From NCBI RefSeq assembly GCF_007830055.1, contig NZ_VLLE01000006.1:310001-374000 (forward strand): a DNA stretch of 64,000 nt, in the 5' to 3' direction. Under the pieces are notes generated by a model that was not told where the DNA came from, made no database searches, and saw only the letters and a program-made list of their open reading frames with translations. This DNA is from Lacibacter cauensis (lineage in GTDB: Bacteria; Bacteroidota; Bacteroidia; Chitinophagales; Chitinophagaceae). A program made the translations under genes and the position numbers. Each line of letters starts with the position of its first letter. Position 1 is the first letter of the stretch. Positions 7,273 to 15,722 of the stretch are shown piece by piece.

Positions 7273-7824
7273 TCAGGTTACATTTAGTTTTTTTCGTAAT
7301 ACAATTAAACTATTCCTGATTTTGGTTTTGACTGTTCCCAACGGCATATTCAATTCCTTGCTTATTTCTTCTTGGGTGTAGCCCATGAAATATGCAAGAC
7401 GCATTAACTGTCGGTTTTCTTCGGGCAGGTGTAAAAGCCAGTTTTGAACATCCATTGTATCAACACTTGCTCCTGCTGAAGGAACGGTTTCGCTAACATA
7501 TACGGAATCTTCCAGAGAAGAGTTTTGCGAACTGTTTTTAAAGTTTTTGGAGCGTGTTTTATCAATGGCCTGGTTACGGGCAATATTGATCATCCAGGTA
7601 AAAAGCCGCCCTTTTGACGTATCAAAGCTGCCGATATTGTTCCAGATCTTCAGCATACTTTCCTGTAAAACATCTTCGGCAGTAGCCTGATCTGTGATGA
7701 TTTTCATGATAACACCCAGAATGGCGCCTGAAAATCGATCATAGAGTTCGGACATTGCCTGCTGATCGCCGTTGTTTAAACGGGCTACCAGATCTGTTTC
7801 ATTATATGTAGCGGCAGTGAACAA
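7273..7824 (-). CDS. ECF RNA polymerase sigma factor, SigK-like
   Basis: The 183-residue sigma-70 family factor has region 2 at about 10-85 (AMSELYDRFSG ... DVLQESMLKIWNNIGSFDTSKGRLFTWMINIARNQ) and region 4 at about 125-180 with the helix-turn-helix YTQEEISKELNMPLGTVKTKIRN. A linker of about 35 residues rich in S and T joins them. The paired RskA-type anti-sigma gene directly follows. The only start before the conserved region is TTG at 7824; an in-frame TGA lies upstream (7852-7850) with no ATG between. A weak start may keep the sigma level low. Targets are unknown, though these systems usually control their own operon. Confidence 0.88.
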   Translation of the reverse strand: MFTAATYNETDLVARLNNGDQQAMSELYDRFSGAILGVIMKIITDQATAEDVLQESMLKIWNNIGSFDTSKGRLFTWMINIARNQAIDKTRSKNFKNSSQNSSLEDSVYVSETVPSAGASVDTMDVQNWLLHLPEENRQLMRLAYFMGYTQEEISKELNMPLGTVKTKIRNSLIVLRKKLNVT

Positions 7825-7965
7825 AGAATGTTGTTTAGCGAATTTAAATAATCACTCAACGAAAAGTTGTAAAGCTGAGTTCAAGAACACTTCAACAAAG
7901 GAATTGTTGAATGATTAATTGAAATTCAGGAACAATAATGGAACTTTTTTTTCAATTAATCAAAC

Positions 7966-10083
7966 TTAACTCACTCCTGCTCCCGGGTTGATGACCGTTG
8001 ATGGTGCAACAAAATGCAGCTTGCCTTCTTTATCCTCTGCCATCAGGATCATACCATTGCTTTCAATGCCACGCATTTTTCGTGGAGCCAGATTGGCTAC
8101 CACTACCACCTGCTTGCCCACAATTTCTTCGGGTTTGAAGTGAAGTGCAATACCACTTACAATGGTTCTTGTTTCAAAACCAAGATCAACCGACAGTTTC
8201 AACAGCTTATCAGCTTTCTCTACTTTTTCAGCAGTTACAATCGTTCCTACTTTGAGATCGATCTTAGCGAAATCATCAAAAATAATTTCCGGTTTCAGAT
8301 TGGCTACTTCAGATTTTGATTCTTCCACTTTTGCAGTTGTTGTTTCAGGTTTTACTAATCCAGACTTTAATTTTTCTACTTGATATTTAATTTCTTCGTC
8401 TTCAATTTTTCTGAAGAGTAATTCAGGTGCACGCAACGCATAACCCACGCTCAACAATTTCAGCTTACCTGCATTTTCCCAATCGAGCATTTTCTCCACC
8501 ACTTTCATCATACCCAACATTTTCTTTGCTGTGTTTGGCAAGAAGGGGTTGATGAGGATCGCAAGATTTGCACTCAACTGCAAACACAAATGCATGGTGT
8601 TATCAATACTCTTTTGTGCTTCCGGATTTTCGGCCAACTGTTTGGCAACAATCCAAGGCTCCTTCTTTTGCATGTATTGATTACCCTTGCGGCTCAAATC
8701 AATTACTTCAAACAATGCTTCACGGAACTTGTATTCTTCTAACAGATTTTCAACTTTCGATTTTGCGTTTTCAATTTCACTGATGATCCATTTATCATCT
8801 TCAACCAACACATCTTCATGCAGCTTCGGTACTTTACCGCCGCAGAGTTTGTGCATCAGCACCCATGTACGGTTTACAAAATTGCCGAAGATATTTCCCA
8901 GTTCGCTGTTCACAGCATCCTGGAAACCTTTCCACATAAATTCACTGTCTTTTGTTTCAGGAGCAATTTGTGTTAAATAATAACGAAGCATATCAACAGC
9001 CTGTCCGCCACCGTTTTCTTTCTCCACAAAATCGTTGATGTAATCACGCATGTCGAGTTTCCAGTTGCGGCTGGTACTCATTTTATCGCCTTCCAGATTT
9101 AAAAACTCGTTGGCCGGAACATTTGTTGGCAAAATATTTCCATGCAGTTTCAGCATGATCGGAAAGATGATGCAATGGAAGACGATATTATCCTTACCAA
9201 TAAAATGCACCAGCTTCGTATCCTGATCGTACCAATACGGTTCCCACTCTTTGTTATTGTCAATAGCCCATTGCTTGGTAGCGCTTACATAACCGATCGG
9301 TGCATCAAACCACACATACAACACTTTTCCTTCTGCATCCTGCAACGGCACTTTAATTCCCCAATCCAGATCACGTGTTACCGCTCTTGATTGCAAACCA
9401 CCCTCGATCCAGCTTTTACATTGTCCAACAACTGTTGGACGCCAATCATCTTTGTGTTCTTTCAAGATCCATTCACGCAAAAATTCTTCGTGCTTACCGA
9501 GTGGCAAATACCAATGCGATGTTTTCTTTTTGATGGGTGCTTTACCGCTGAGTGTACTTACCGGGTTAATCAACTCATCCGGACTCAAAGTACGTCCGCA
9601 GTTCTCACACTGATCACCAAATGCACGGTCGCTGCCGCAATTCGGACAAGTACCTTTTATATAACGATCGGCCAAAAATGTTTTTGCTTCTTCATCGTAA
9701 TACTGTTCAGTTTCTTTTGTTTCCAGTTCACCACGTTCGTGCAGGTATGTAAAAAATTCCTGCGCCGTTTCATGATGAATCGGCTCACTGGTACGGTGGT
9801 AAATATCAAAACTCATGCTCAGGTCTTCAAAATCCTGTTTCATCGCTTCGTGGTACTTATCAATAATAGCTCTCGGCGTTGTACCTTCTTTTGTAGCCTG
9901 GATGGGAATAGCCGTTCCATGCTCATCGCTGCCGCACACAAACACCACATCTCTTTTTTGCGCACGCAGGTAACGGGCATAAATATCTGCCGGAATGTAC
10001 GCACCTGCCAGGTGACCCACATGTTTCAAACCATTGGCATAAGGAAGCGCACTCGTAATTAAATATCGTTTTGGTAAACTCAT
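7966..10083 (-). CDS. metG: methionyl-tRNA synthetase
   Basis: Attaches methionine to tRNA-Met in the cytosol; essential. With the start at 10083 the protein has 705 residues. The class I HIGH motif is HVGH (21-24), the zinc knuckle has cysteines 146, 149, 159 and 162 (CPNCG ... CENCG), and KMSKS is KMSTS (334-338). A C-terminal EMAPII-like tRNA-binding domain covers the last 110 residues (FAKIDLKVGTIV ... NLAPRKMRGIESNGMILMA), as in other Bacteroidota MetG. In-frame GTG (10128) and ATG (10113) lie upstream; I choose 10083 (MSLPKRYLITSALPYANG) because family members begin there. A good promoter precedes it. The nearest same-strand gene upstream is the acyltransferase, cut off by a hairpin. 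Confidence 0.95.
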   Translation of the reverse strand: MSLPKRYLITSALPYANGLKHVGHLAGAYIPADIYARYLRAQKRDVVFVCGSDEHGTAIPIQATKEGTTPRAIIDKYHEAMKQDFEDLSMSFDIYHRTSEPIHHETAQEFFTYLHERGELETKETEQYYDEEAKTFLADRYIKGTCPNCGSDRAFGDQCENCGRTLSPDELINPVSTLSGKAPIKKKTSHWYLPLGKHEEFLREWILKEHKDDWRPTVVGQCKSWIEGGLQSRAVTRDLDWGIKVPLQDAEGKVLYVWFDAPIGYVSATKQWAIDNNKEWEPYWYDQDTKLVHFIGKDNIVFHCIIFPIMLKLHGNILPTNVPANEFLNLEGDKMSTSRNWKLDMRDYINDFVEKENGGGQAVDMLRYYLTQIAPETKDSEFMWKGFQDAVNSELGNIFGNFVNRTWVLMHKLCGGKVPKLHEDVLVEDDKWIISEIENAKSKVENLLEEYKFREALFEVIDLSRKGNQYMQKKEPWIVAKQLAENPEAQKSIDNTMHLCLQLSANLAILINPFLPNTAKKMLGMMKVVEKMLDWENAGKLKLLSVGYALRAPELLFRKIEDEEIKYQVEKLKSGLVKPETTTAKVEESKSEVANLKPEIIFDDFAKIDLKVGTIVTAEKVEKADKLLKLSVDLGFETRTIVSGIALHFKPEEIVGKQVVVVANLAPRKMRGIESNGMILMAEDKEGKLHFVAPSTVINPGAGVS

Positions 10084-10180
10084 TTTGTAGTCGTCTTTAG
10101 AATTTCTGTTCATCGCCTGTTGTGTCACTCACTTGTACGCAAGGTAATTCTATGCGCCAGTGCTTCACTGCAGGGGATTG

Positions 10181-10212
10181 CAAAAGTACCATAAACGCTC
10201 CCATTACCCAAA
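10181..10212 (-). promoter_or_regulatory. Bacteroidota-type promoter of metG
   Basis: On the minus strand TTTG (10212-10209), a 20-base spacer and TACTTTTG (10188-10181) match the Bacteroidota sigma-ABfr consensus TTTG-N19-21-TAnnTTTG exactly. Transcription would begin near 10174, leaving a leader of about 60-90 bases before metG. Confidence 0.7.
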
Positions 10213-10220
10213 CCCGCTAC

Positions 10221-10256
10221 AGAAAGTAGCCCGGCCAAATGGCCGGGCTACTTTCT
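10221..10256. terminator. 16-bp perfect stem-loop after the acyltransferase gene
   Basis: AGAAAGTAGCCCGGCC, loop AAAT, and its exact complement form a very stable hairpin 22 bp past the acyltransferase stop and 9 bp upstream of the metG promoter. There is no strong T-run on the minus strand, but position and stability suit transcription insulation between the two genes. Confidence 0.7.
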
Positions 10257-10277
10257 GTTCTATCAATTCCCCTGCAG

Positions 10278-11336
10278 TTATTTCTTTTTAAGCCAAGCTC
10301 TTACCGGTTCATCGTACAACTTAAGGGCCGCATAAGCCAGTACCATAAATACCATGAACAAACCAATCGCTACCGGAACGATTTCGCTTTTGGCCGGCTT
10401 TTCTACATATACCCAAGCGGTGTACACATATATGAACGGGTAATGCAGGATATAGATGGGGTACGAAATATCGCCGCAGAACTTGCACAGCTTCTCCCAA
10501 ACACCACTGATTTTACTTCCTGCGCCTGCCGCAACAATTACCGGGAATACAAAAATGATTACCGCTGCTTCGTACCAGCCGTTGTACTTAAACGTGGGCA
10601 AAGCAAATAATACAAGCAATGCGACAGAGCACAGTAAGAACGCCATGGGCACCTGTATTTTTTTGCCTAGCCTGAATAATAAAAGCCCTGCCGAAAACGG
10701 AAACATCATCCGTACAAAAGCAATCCAAAAAGTATCATAGGCCCAACCTGTGCCTACATCCCCACGCCAAACGGCTGTTGCCGTTAAAGCAATGGCACTG
10801 ATAACAACGATGACCCACAAAACTGTGTTGCTGAGTTTACGACCAAACAAGGCGTATAATATATTCGCAATATATTCCTGCAACAACGACCAGGTGGGAC
10901 CATTGAGCGGATGTGTTTCATTCCATCCACGAATATCCGGTGCAGGTAAGATGAGTAACCCCAGCACGACAGCAGCAATCAACTTCAACACAAATACTCC
11001 GCTGAATGCTTTCGGTGCAAACGGATCGAGCAGAAAAACAATCAAACCAATCAGAATACCTAGTACAACCAACGGATGTAAACGTACCAATCGTATTTTA
11101 AAAAATTGCTTGATGCTCATTTTACCCCAACGATCATCGTAGGCATAAGCCACTACAAAACCCGACAGCAGAAAGAAAAAATCAACAGCCAGGTAGCCGT
11201 GATGTAAAGGCAGATCCTTCGGCACCGGGAATACCGCTTCAAATAAATGAAAGATGACAACAAGAATGGCGGCGACACCTCGTAGCCCATCAAGAATGGG
11301 GAAATGTGGTTTACCGCTAAGCGTTTGTGTTTGCAT
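10278..11336 (-). CDS. acyltransferase family 3 membrane protein
   Basis: A 352-residue integral membrane acyltransferase (Acyl_transf_3, OafA/NodX-like) with about ten hydrophobic spans. The diagnostic N-terminal block is HFPILDGLRGVAAILVVIFHLFE, where the arginine and histidine are the family's conserved active-site residues, followed by FFLLSGFVVAYAY. Such proteins O-acylate exported sugars, lipids or peptidoglycan at the cytoplasmic membrane. The ATG at 11336 (MQTQTLSGK) is chosen; the frame extends to 11378 only through the upstream terminator region. No sugar-synthesis genes adjoin it, so the acceptor is unknown. Confidence 0.88.
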   Translation of the reverse strand: MQTQTLSGKPHFPILDGLRGVAAILVVIFHLFEAVFPVPKDLPLHHGYLAVDFFFLLSGFVVAYAYDDRWGKMSIKQFFKIRLVRLHPLVVLGILIGLIVFLLDPFAPKAFSGVFVLKLIAAVVLGLLILPAPDIRGWNETHPLNGPTWSLLQEYIANILYALFGRKLSNTVLWVIVVISAIALTATAVWRGDVGTGWAYDTFWIAFVRMMFPFSAGLLLFRLGKKIQVPMAFLLCSVALLVLFALPTFKYNGWYEAAVIIFVFPVIVAAGAGSKISGVWEKLCKFCGDISYPIYILHYPFIYVYTAWVYVEKPAKSEIVPVAIGLFMVFMVLAYAALKLYDEPVRAWLKKK

Positions 11337-11363
11337 GTGGCAAGGGTAATAATAACTGTAATT

Positions 11364-11393
11364 AAAAAAGCGGGGCATTTAAAAATACCCCGC
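11364..11393 (-). terminator. intrinsic terminator of the GH3 gene
   Basis: GCGGGG (11370-11375) pairs with CCCCGC (11388-11393) around an AT-rich stem and loop. On the minus strand the stem is followed by six T (11369-11364). It sits 18 bp past the GH3 stop codon and just before the acyltransferase ATG. Confidence 0.85.
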
Positions 11394-11410
11394 TCTCATC
11401 AAAATGCGGT

Positions 11411-13750
11411 TTATTTTTTCAATTCGTTAATGGTTACTGTTGGCACCAATACTTTATTGACTTTTTCCACCAATATTTCCTTTGCTAAAGTAAACGTTGC
11501 GGTTTGCTTTATTGCAAGTGAAGAAGTTCCAAGTTTTACGGTATAGGTTCCTGCATCAGCAACCCATGCAGAGGCAGCTGTATGAAACGATGCCAATAAT
11601 TTGGCATCAATCACAAACTGCAAGGTTTGTGTTTGGCCGGGTTGCAGTAAATCGGTTTTGGCAAATGCTTTTAATTCTTCATTGGGTTTATCGAGTTTAT
11701 TGGTTGGTGCAGCAATGTAAAGCTGTACCACTTCTTTACCGGCAACAGTACCGGTATTGGTCACTTCCAATGTAATCACCAATTTACCTTTAAAGGTGCT
11801 GCTGCTGAGTTTTACATTTTTATAATCGAAGTTGGTATAGCTTAACCCATAACCAAATTCGTAAGCGGGTTTTACATTAAATGTGTTGTAATAACGATAG
11901 CCTACATACACACCTTCTTCATGTGTTACTTCTGCGGGTATTTCTTTTTGACCCATAAAACCTGTAACAGCTTTCTCTTTAAATTCTTTACCGGGAAAAT
12001 TCTTAGCGGTTATTTCATCTTCATACTTCACCGGAAATGTTACAGCCAGTTTTCCAGAGGGATTTACTTTTCCGCTCAATACATCTGCTACTGCATTACC
12101 TGCTTCCAGACCCGGTTGCCATGCCAGCAATACGGCATCTACTTTGTCTCTCCAGCTGGCTACTTCAATTACTCCACCTGCATTAATAATCACCACTACT
12201 TTCTTCCCTTTTGCATGAAATGCTGTGCTTACTTCATCAATCAGTTGCTGCTCTGCTTTACTCAGGTTAAAATCGTTGAGCACCACTCGGTCTTTCCCTT
12301 CGCCTGCATTACGACCAATGGTTATAACAGCCATATCGCTGCTTGCTGCTTTGCTGCTGATGATTGCATTGTTCAGCAACAATTCCGATGCATTGGGTGT
12401 GGGATTTACAAACTCTTCAATAAATGATTTCTTCGGATGCTTTGCTTTATAGTCGTAGAGATAAGCGGAGTAGATGGTTTTCAATTCTGCATCCACCGTA
12501 TAACCGGCGTTCTGCAAACCTTCCACCAACGAAATGGTGTATTCTTCATTTACATCGCCACTGCCGGTACCACCCGAAATAAAATCGTACGAGGTATTAC
12601 CAAACGCTGCAATATTTTTCGCTGCAATAATGGGCAATGCCGTGTTATTATTTTTCAACAACACCATACCATTCGCTGCAGCTTCACGTGCAAGCACTGC
12701 ATGCTGTTTCAGATCGGGTTTATTACTGAATGCATATTTTTTAAATGCAGGTGTTTCTAAAATATAGGCCACAATACGTGTTGCATTTTCATCCAGCACT
12801 TTTACATCGAGTGTTTTGTTATTGATGGCATCTGTAATTGCCTTACGTTTCTGTGGTGTACCGGGCATCAGTAAATCGTTACCGGCTTTCATTTGCGCTA
12901 CAGCATCTTTACCACCAAACCAATCGGTCATTACCATTCCTTTAAAACCCCAATCTTTACGTAATACAGTTGTCAGCAGATCGTACGATTGTGAAGTATA
13001 GGTTCCGTTTAACAAGTTGTACGAGCTCATCACTGTCCATGGTTTTGCTTCTTTTACCACCAGTTCAAACCCACGCAAATAAATTTCACGCAATGCCCGT
13101 TCGCTTACAATAGCATCTACCGAGTTGCGGTTTGTTTCCTGGTTGTTTACAGCAAAATGTTTTACCGAAGTTCCTACACCATTCCATTGTATACCGTTCA
13201 CCATTGCTGTTGCAATTTTCCCGGTTACCAACGGATCTTCCGAATAGTATTCAAAATTTCTTGCGCCTAAGGGATTACGCATAATGTTCATGCCGGGACC
13301 AAGAATCACATCCACCCCATATTCTTTTACTTCGTTGCCCATTGCTTTACCAACCTGTTCAACAAGTTTCACATCCCATGTAGATGCAAGTAATGTTGCC
13401 ACGGGCCACGCTGTTGCGTAATACGTATTCGCATCGTTTACACGCTTGGGTTCAATACGTAAACCGGCAGGACCATCGGCCACAACAGTTGTTGGTAACC
13501 CGAGTTGTGGTAAAGCAAACGTAGTTCCTGCAGCGCCGGGCACTTTATCCATTGTTTGTCCAACATTGGGTGCACCGCCGGGCATATTCATGGCGCCCAT
13601 TTTCATACCCATACCCACCACAAGATTTATTTTCTCGTCGAGGGTCATTTTACTTACCAGCTCTTTGGCTTTTGTGTAATTATTTTCCTGCGCATTGTTT
13701 ACGAAAGGAAAGAACAGAAGGAGTGCAATACTCTGCATGAGATATTTCAT
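11411..13750 (-). CDS. glycoside hydrolase family 3, secreted beta-glucosidase-like
   Basis: With the start at 13750 (MKYLMQSIALLLFFPFVNNAQ, a signal peptide with no lipobox) the protein has 779 residues and should be periplasmic. The GH3 N-terminal barrel contains the KHF motif (197-199) and the catalytic nucleophile aspartate D276 in MTDWFGG. The second alpha/beta domain and a C-terminal fibronectin-III-like domain (about 650-750) complete the usual three-domain layout. An in-frame start at 13816 would only add a non-signal extension. It is separate from the PUL in this window and only distantly similar to the GH3 at 39670-41901. The natural sugar cannot be fixed; beta-glucoside or xyloside are the common choices. 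Confidence 0.9.
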   Translation of the reverse strand: MKYLMQSIALLLFFPFVNNAQENNYTKAKELVSKMTLDEKINLVVGMGMKMGAMNMPGGAPNVGQTMDKVPGAAGTTFALPQLGLPTTVVADGPAGLRIEPKRVNDANTYYATAWPVATLLASTWDVKLVEQVGKAMGNEVKEYGVDVILGPGMNIMRNPLGARNFEYYSEDPLVTGKIATAMVNGIQWNGVGTSVKHFAVNNQETNRNSVDAIVSERALREIYLRGFELVVKEAKPWTVMSSYNLLNGTYTSQSYDLLTTVLRKDWGFKGMVMTDWFGGKDAVAQMKAGNDLLMPGTPQKRKAITDAINNKTLDVKVLDENATRIVAYILETPAFKKYAFSNKPDLKQHAVLAREAAANGMVLLKNNNTALPIIAAKNIAAFGNTSYDFISGGTGSGDVNEEYTISLVEGLQNAGYTVDAELKTIYSAYLYDYKAKHPKKSFIEEFVNPTPNASELLLNNAIISSKAASSDMAVITIGRNAGEGKDRVVLNDFNLSKAEQQLIDEVSTAFHAKGKKVVVIINAGGVIEVASWRDKVDAVLLAWQPGLEAGNAVADVLSGKVNPSGKLAVTFPVKYEDEITAKNFPGKEFKEKAVTGFMGQKEIPAEVTHEEGVYVGYRYYNTFNVKPAYEFGYGLSYTNFDYKNVKLSSSTFKGKLVITLEVTNTGTVAGKEVVQLYIAAPTNKLDKPNEELKAFAKTDLLQPGQTQTLQFVIDAKLLASFHTAASAWVADAGTYTVKLGTSSLAIKQTATFTLAKEILVEKVNKVLVPTVTINELKK

Positions 13751-13853
13751 TTGACAACATCGTTTTAGGCTTCTAAGGTGCAGAAGATAGCAACCGGTTG
13801 ATTTGATAATTGTCAAATAATATATTCGTAATGCCGGGGTTTCGAAACAGGTT

Positions 13854-14029
13854 GCTCCTAAGGAGCAGGTTTATGTTTATGCAATTGCTATAAATGGGAA
13901 ACACCTCCGGAGTTAATGCAACGTTTAAACAGATTGAAAGACTATTAAAATCTTATATGGATGCCTTGTCCCGTAGGGACACCCTATTTATAGAGATTTT
14001 AGAGCGATGTCCGTCCGCTCCGTAGGAGC
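13854..14029. repeat. cluster of four short CTCC/GGAG-type palindromes
   Basis: The space between GH3 and the Crp-like gene holds GCTCCTAAGGAGC (13854-13866), CTCCGGAG (13905-13912), TGTCCCGTAGGGACA (13967-13981) and GCTCCGTAGGAGC (14017-14029). All share a form of 4-5 G/C bases around a TA, GG or GTA centre, spaced roughly 50 bp apart. No start codon or ORF uses this stretch. It looks like a dispersed intergenic repeat family; I cannot check its copy number in the genome. Confidence 0.55.
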
Positions 14030-14050
14030 AACCGGTTCATTCCAAAATCA

Positions 14051-14659
14051 TTACCGTGCAGAACGGATACGGCTGAGCGTTTCCAGCGTTACCCCCAAAA
14101 AAGAAGCGATATACGAAACAGGAACACGCCTGATCATATCGGGAAACTGCTGCAACAATTTTTCGTAACGCTGCTGAGCTGTTTCAAACTGGATCGAGTC
14201 CATCCGCATTTGCGAAAGAATCAATGAGCCGGTGAGCATTTTGCGAAACAGCGTTTCTACATCATGATACTTTTTTGCCAGCTCCATTAATTTGTTGTGA
14301 TGAATGCCCAACACTTCGGCCGGTTCAATGGTTTGAATGATGAGGTGACTGGGTGTGCGTTGAAAAAAACTGGTGATGGATAAAAAGAACTGTCCATCCA
14401 TCGCTATCCATTCGGTAATTTCTTTACCGCCCTTGTAATAATAAATGCGGGCAATGCCTTTGTTGATGAAAAAAATATAATCGGCTACTTCCTTTTCACG
14501 AACAAGAAAATGATCCTTCGGTACAATCCATTGGTCGAAGGCAGCAAGAAACAGTTCTCTGCTTTCGGGAGATAATTTTGAAAGTTGGTCGACTGCTTGC
14601 TGTAACTGTTCCACTGTTTTGAAAAAAGAAAGATAAGAAATTAACGAACCTGTCAACAT
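14051..14659 (-). CDS. Crp/Fnr family transcriptional regulator
   Basis: A 202-residue regulator with a cyclic-nucleotide-binding-like beta-roll at about 30-120 (DHFLVREKEVADYIFFINKGIARIYYYKGGKEI) and a C-terminal winged helix (VPVSYIASFLGVTLETLSRIRSAR). The binding pocket lacks the arginine and serine of true cAMP receptors, as is usual for the many Bacteroidota members, so its signal is unknown. It is transcribed away from the S66 carboxypeptidase pair; the two start codons are only 43 bp apart, which makes those genes possible targets. Confidence 0.88.
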   Translation of the reverse strand: MLTGSLISYLSFFKTVEQLQQAVDQLSKLSPESRELFLAAFDQWIVPKDHFLVREKEVADYIFFINKGIARIYYYKGGKEITEWIAMDGQFFLSITSFFQRTPSHLIIQTIEPAEVLGIHHNKLMELAKKYHDVETLFRKMLTGSLILSQMRMDSIQFETAQQRYEKLLQQFPDMIRRVPVSYIASFLGVTLETLSRIRSAR

Positions 14660-14702
14660 ACGGGCAGCAGAAGTTTGTATCTTTTACCTGTAAAGATTGT
14701 AC

Positions 14703-15722
14703 ATGAACCGTAAAACATTTGTCTCCTCATTAGCAGCAGCAGGTGCGGCTATCCCTTCACTGGCTTCGGGTTTACACGAAGAAGTTGATGCAAGTGGTAT
14801 TATTCCGCATTACCTGAAGCAAGGCGATACCATCGGCATTACATCGCCTGCCGGTTACATTACCGAAAAAGAAATTCAACCGACCATTCAACAAATTGAA
14901 AGCTGGGGATTGAAAGTAAAGATCGGTTCAACCATTGGCAAGCGTGATCATACATTCGGCGGCACCGATGCAGAACGCATTGCCGATTTTCAACAACTCA
15001 TTGATGATGCAACAGTAAAAGCCATTCTTTGTGCAAGAGGTGGCTATGGTTTCGTACGCATCATCGATCAACTCGATTTTTCAGCAATGAAAGTGCATCC
15101 CAAGTGGATGATCGGCTTCAGTGATATTACTGTACTGCACAGCCACCTCAACCGCAACTTTGGTATCGCTTCTATTCATTCAAAAATGTGTAACAGTTTT
15201 CCGGATGATTGGAGTAAGGCCGAACCGATACAGGTTGAAACCATTCTTTCCATCCGTGATGCATTAACAGGCATAAACATGAAATACACGGCACCTGCGA
15301 ATGAACATAATAAAACAGGTGTGGCAAAAGGAACCTTGGTTGGTGGTAATTTAAAAACATTGGAATCGCTTGCCGGCAGTAAAAGCGATTTACGCACCAC
15401 CAATAAAATTCTGTTTGTAGAAGATACGGGTGAGTACCTGTACAGCATCGATCGTATGTTCTGGAATTTAAAACGAAGCGGCAAGCTCGATCATTTAGCC
15501 GGATTAATTATCGGCGGCTTTAAAATAAAACCCAGCGAGGATCCTGCAGAAGAGTTTGGTAAAAACCTCTATGAAATTGTGATGGAAAAAATTCCCGATT
15601 GCAGCTACCCAGTTTGTTTTGATTTTCCGGTGGGCCATCAGAAAAATAATTTCGCACTCAAATGCGGCGTGCAACATAAATTGCAGGTTACAACAAACGG
15701 AACAACCTTAACCGAAGTATAA
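14703..15722 (+). CDS. LD-carboxypeptidase (peptidase family S66), exported form
   Basis: Cuts the L,D bond of muropeptide tetrapeptides during peptidoglycan recycling (LdcA-like). The catalytic serine is S140 in GFSDIT, the glutamate E240 in LFVEDTGE and the histidine H312 in FPVGHQ. The start at 14703 (MNRKTFVSSLAAAGAAIPSLASG) looks like an export signal with an NRKTF n-region, so this copy should act outside the cytosol, unlike classic LdcA. An in-frame TTG at 14697 is less likely. Its stop overlaps the start of the next gene (TAATG), so the pair is translated together. The two proteins are clearly paralogous. Confidence 0.88.
   Translation: MNRKTFVSSLAAAGAAIPSLASGLHEEVDASGIIPHYLKQGDTIGITSPAGYITEKEIQPTIQQIESWGLKVKIGSTIGKRDHTFGGTDAERIADFQQLIDDATVKAILCARGGYGFVRIIDQLDFSAMKVHPKWMIGFSDITVLHSHLNRNFGIASIHSKMCNSFPDDWSKAEPIQVETILSIRDALTGINMKYTAPANEHNKTGVAKGTLVGGNLKTLESLAGSKSDLRTTNKILFVEDTGEYLYSIDRMFWNLKRSGKLDHLAGLIIGGFKIKPSEDPAEEFGKNLYEIVMEKIPDCSYPVCFDFPVGHQKNNFALKCGVQHKLQVTTNGTTLTEV

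Noticed and set aside
7891-7961. Inverted repeats TTCAACA/TGTTGAA and GATTAATTGAA/TTCAATTAATC after metG as terminator
   Set aside because: The arms are AT-rich, one has a 27-base loop, and neither is followed by a T-run on the metG strand; I cannot call it with confidence.
9391-10062. 223-codon plus-strand frame opposite metG
   Set aside because: It lies wholly inside metG on the other strand, has an implausible composition (runs of F, C and T) and no domain or signal; metG is certain.
10166-10277. CTGCAGGGGA arms on both sides of the acyltransferase terminator as an insertion scar
   Set aside because: Only about 11 bases match, one copy lies right at the acyltransferase stop region, and the stretch already holds a terminator and the metG promoter; no gene or mobile feature is enclosed.
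11411-13750. GH3 gene as part of the glucan PUL
   Set aside because: It is 26 kb away, ends at its own strong terminator and has no SusC/SusD neighbour, so joint control cannot be claimed.
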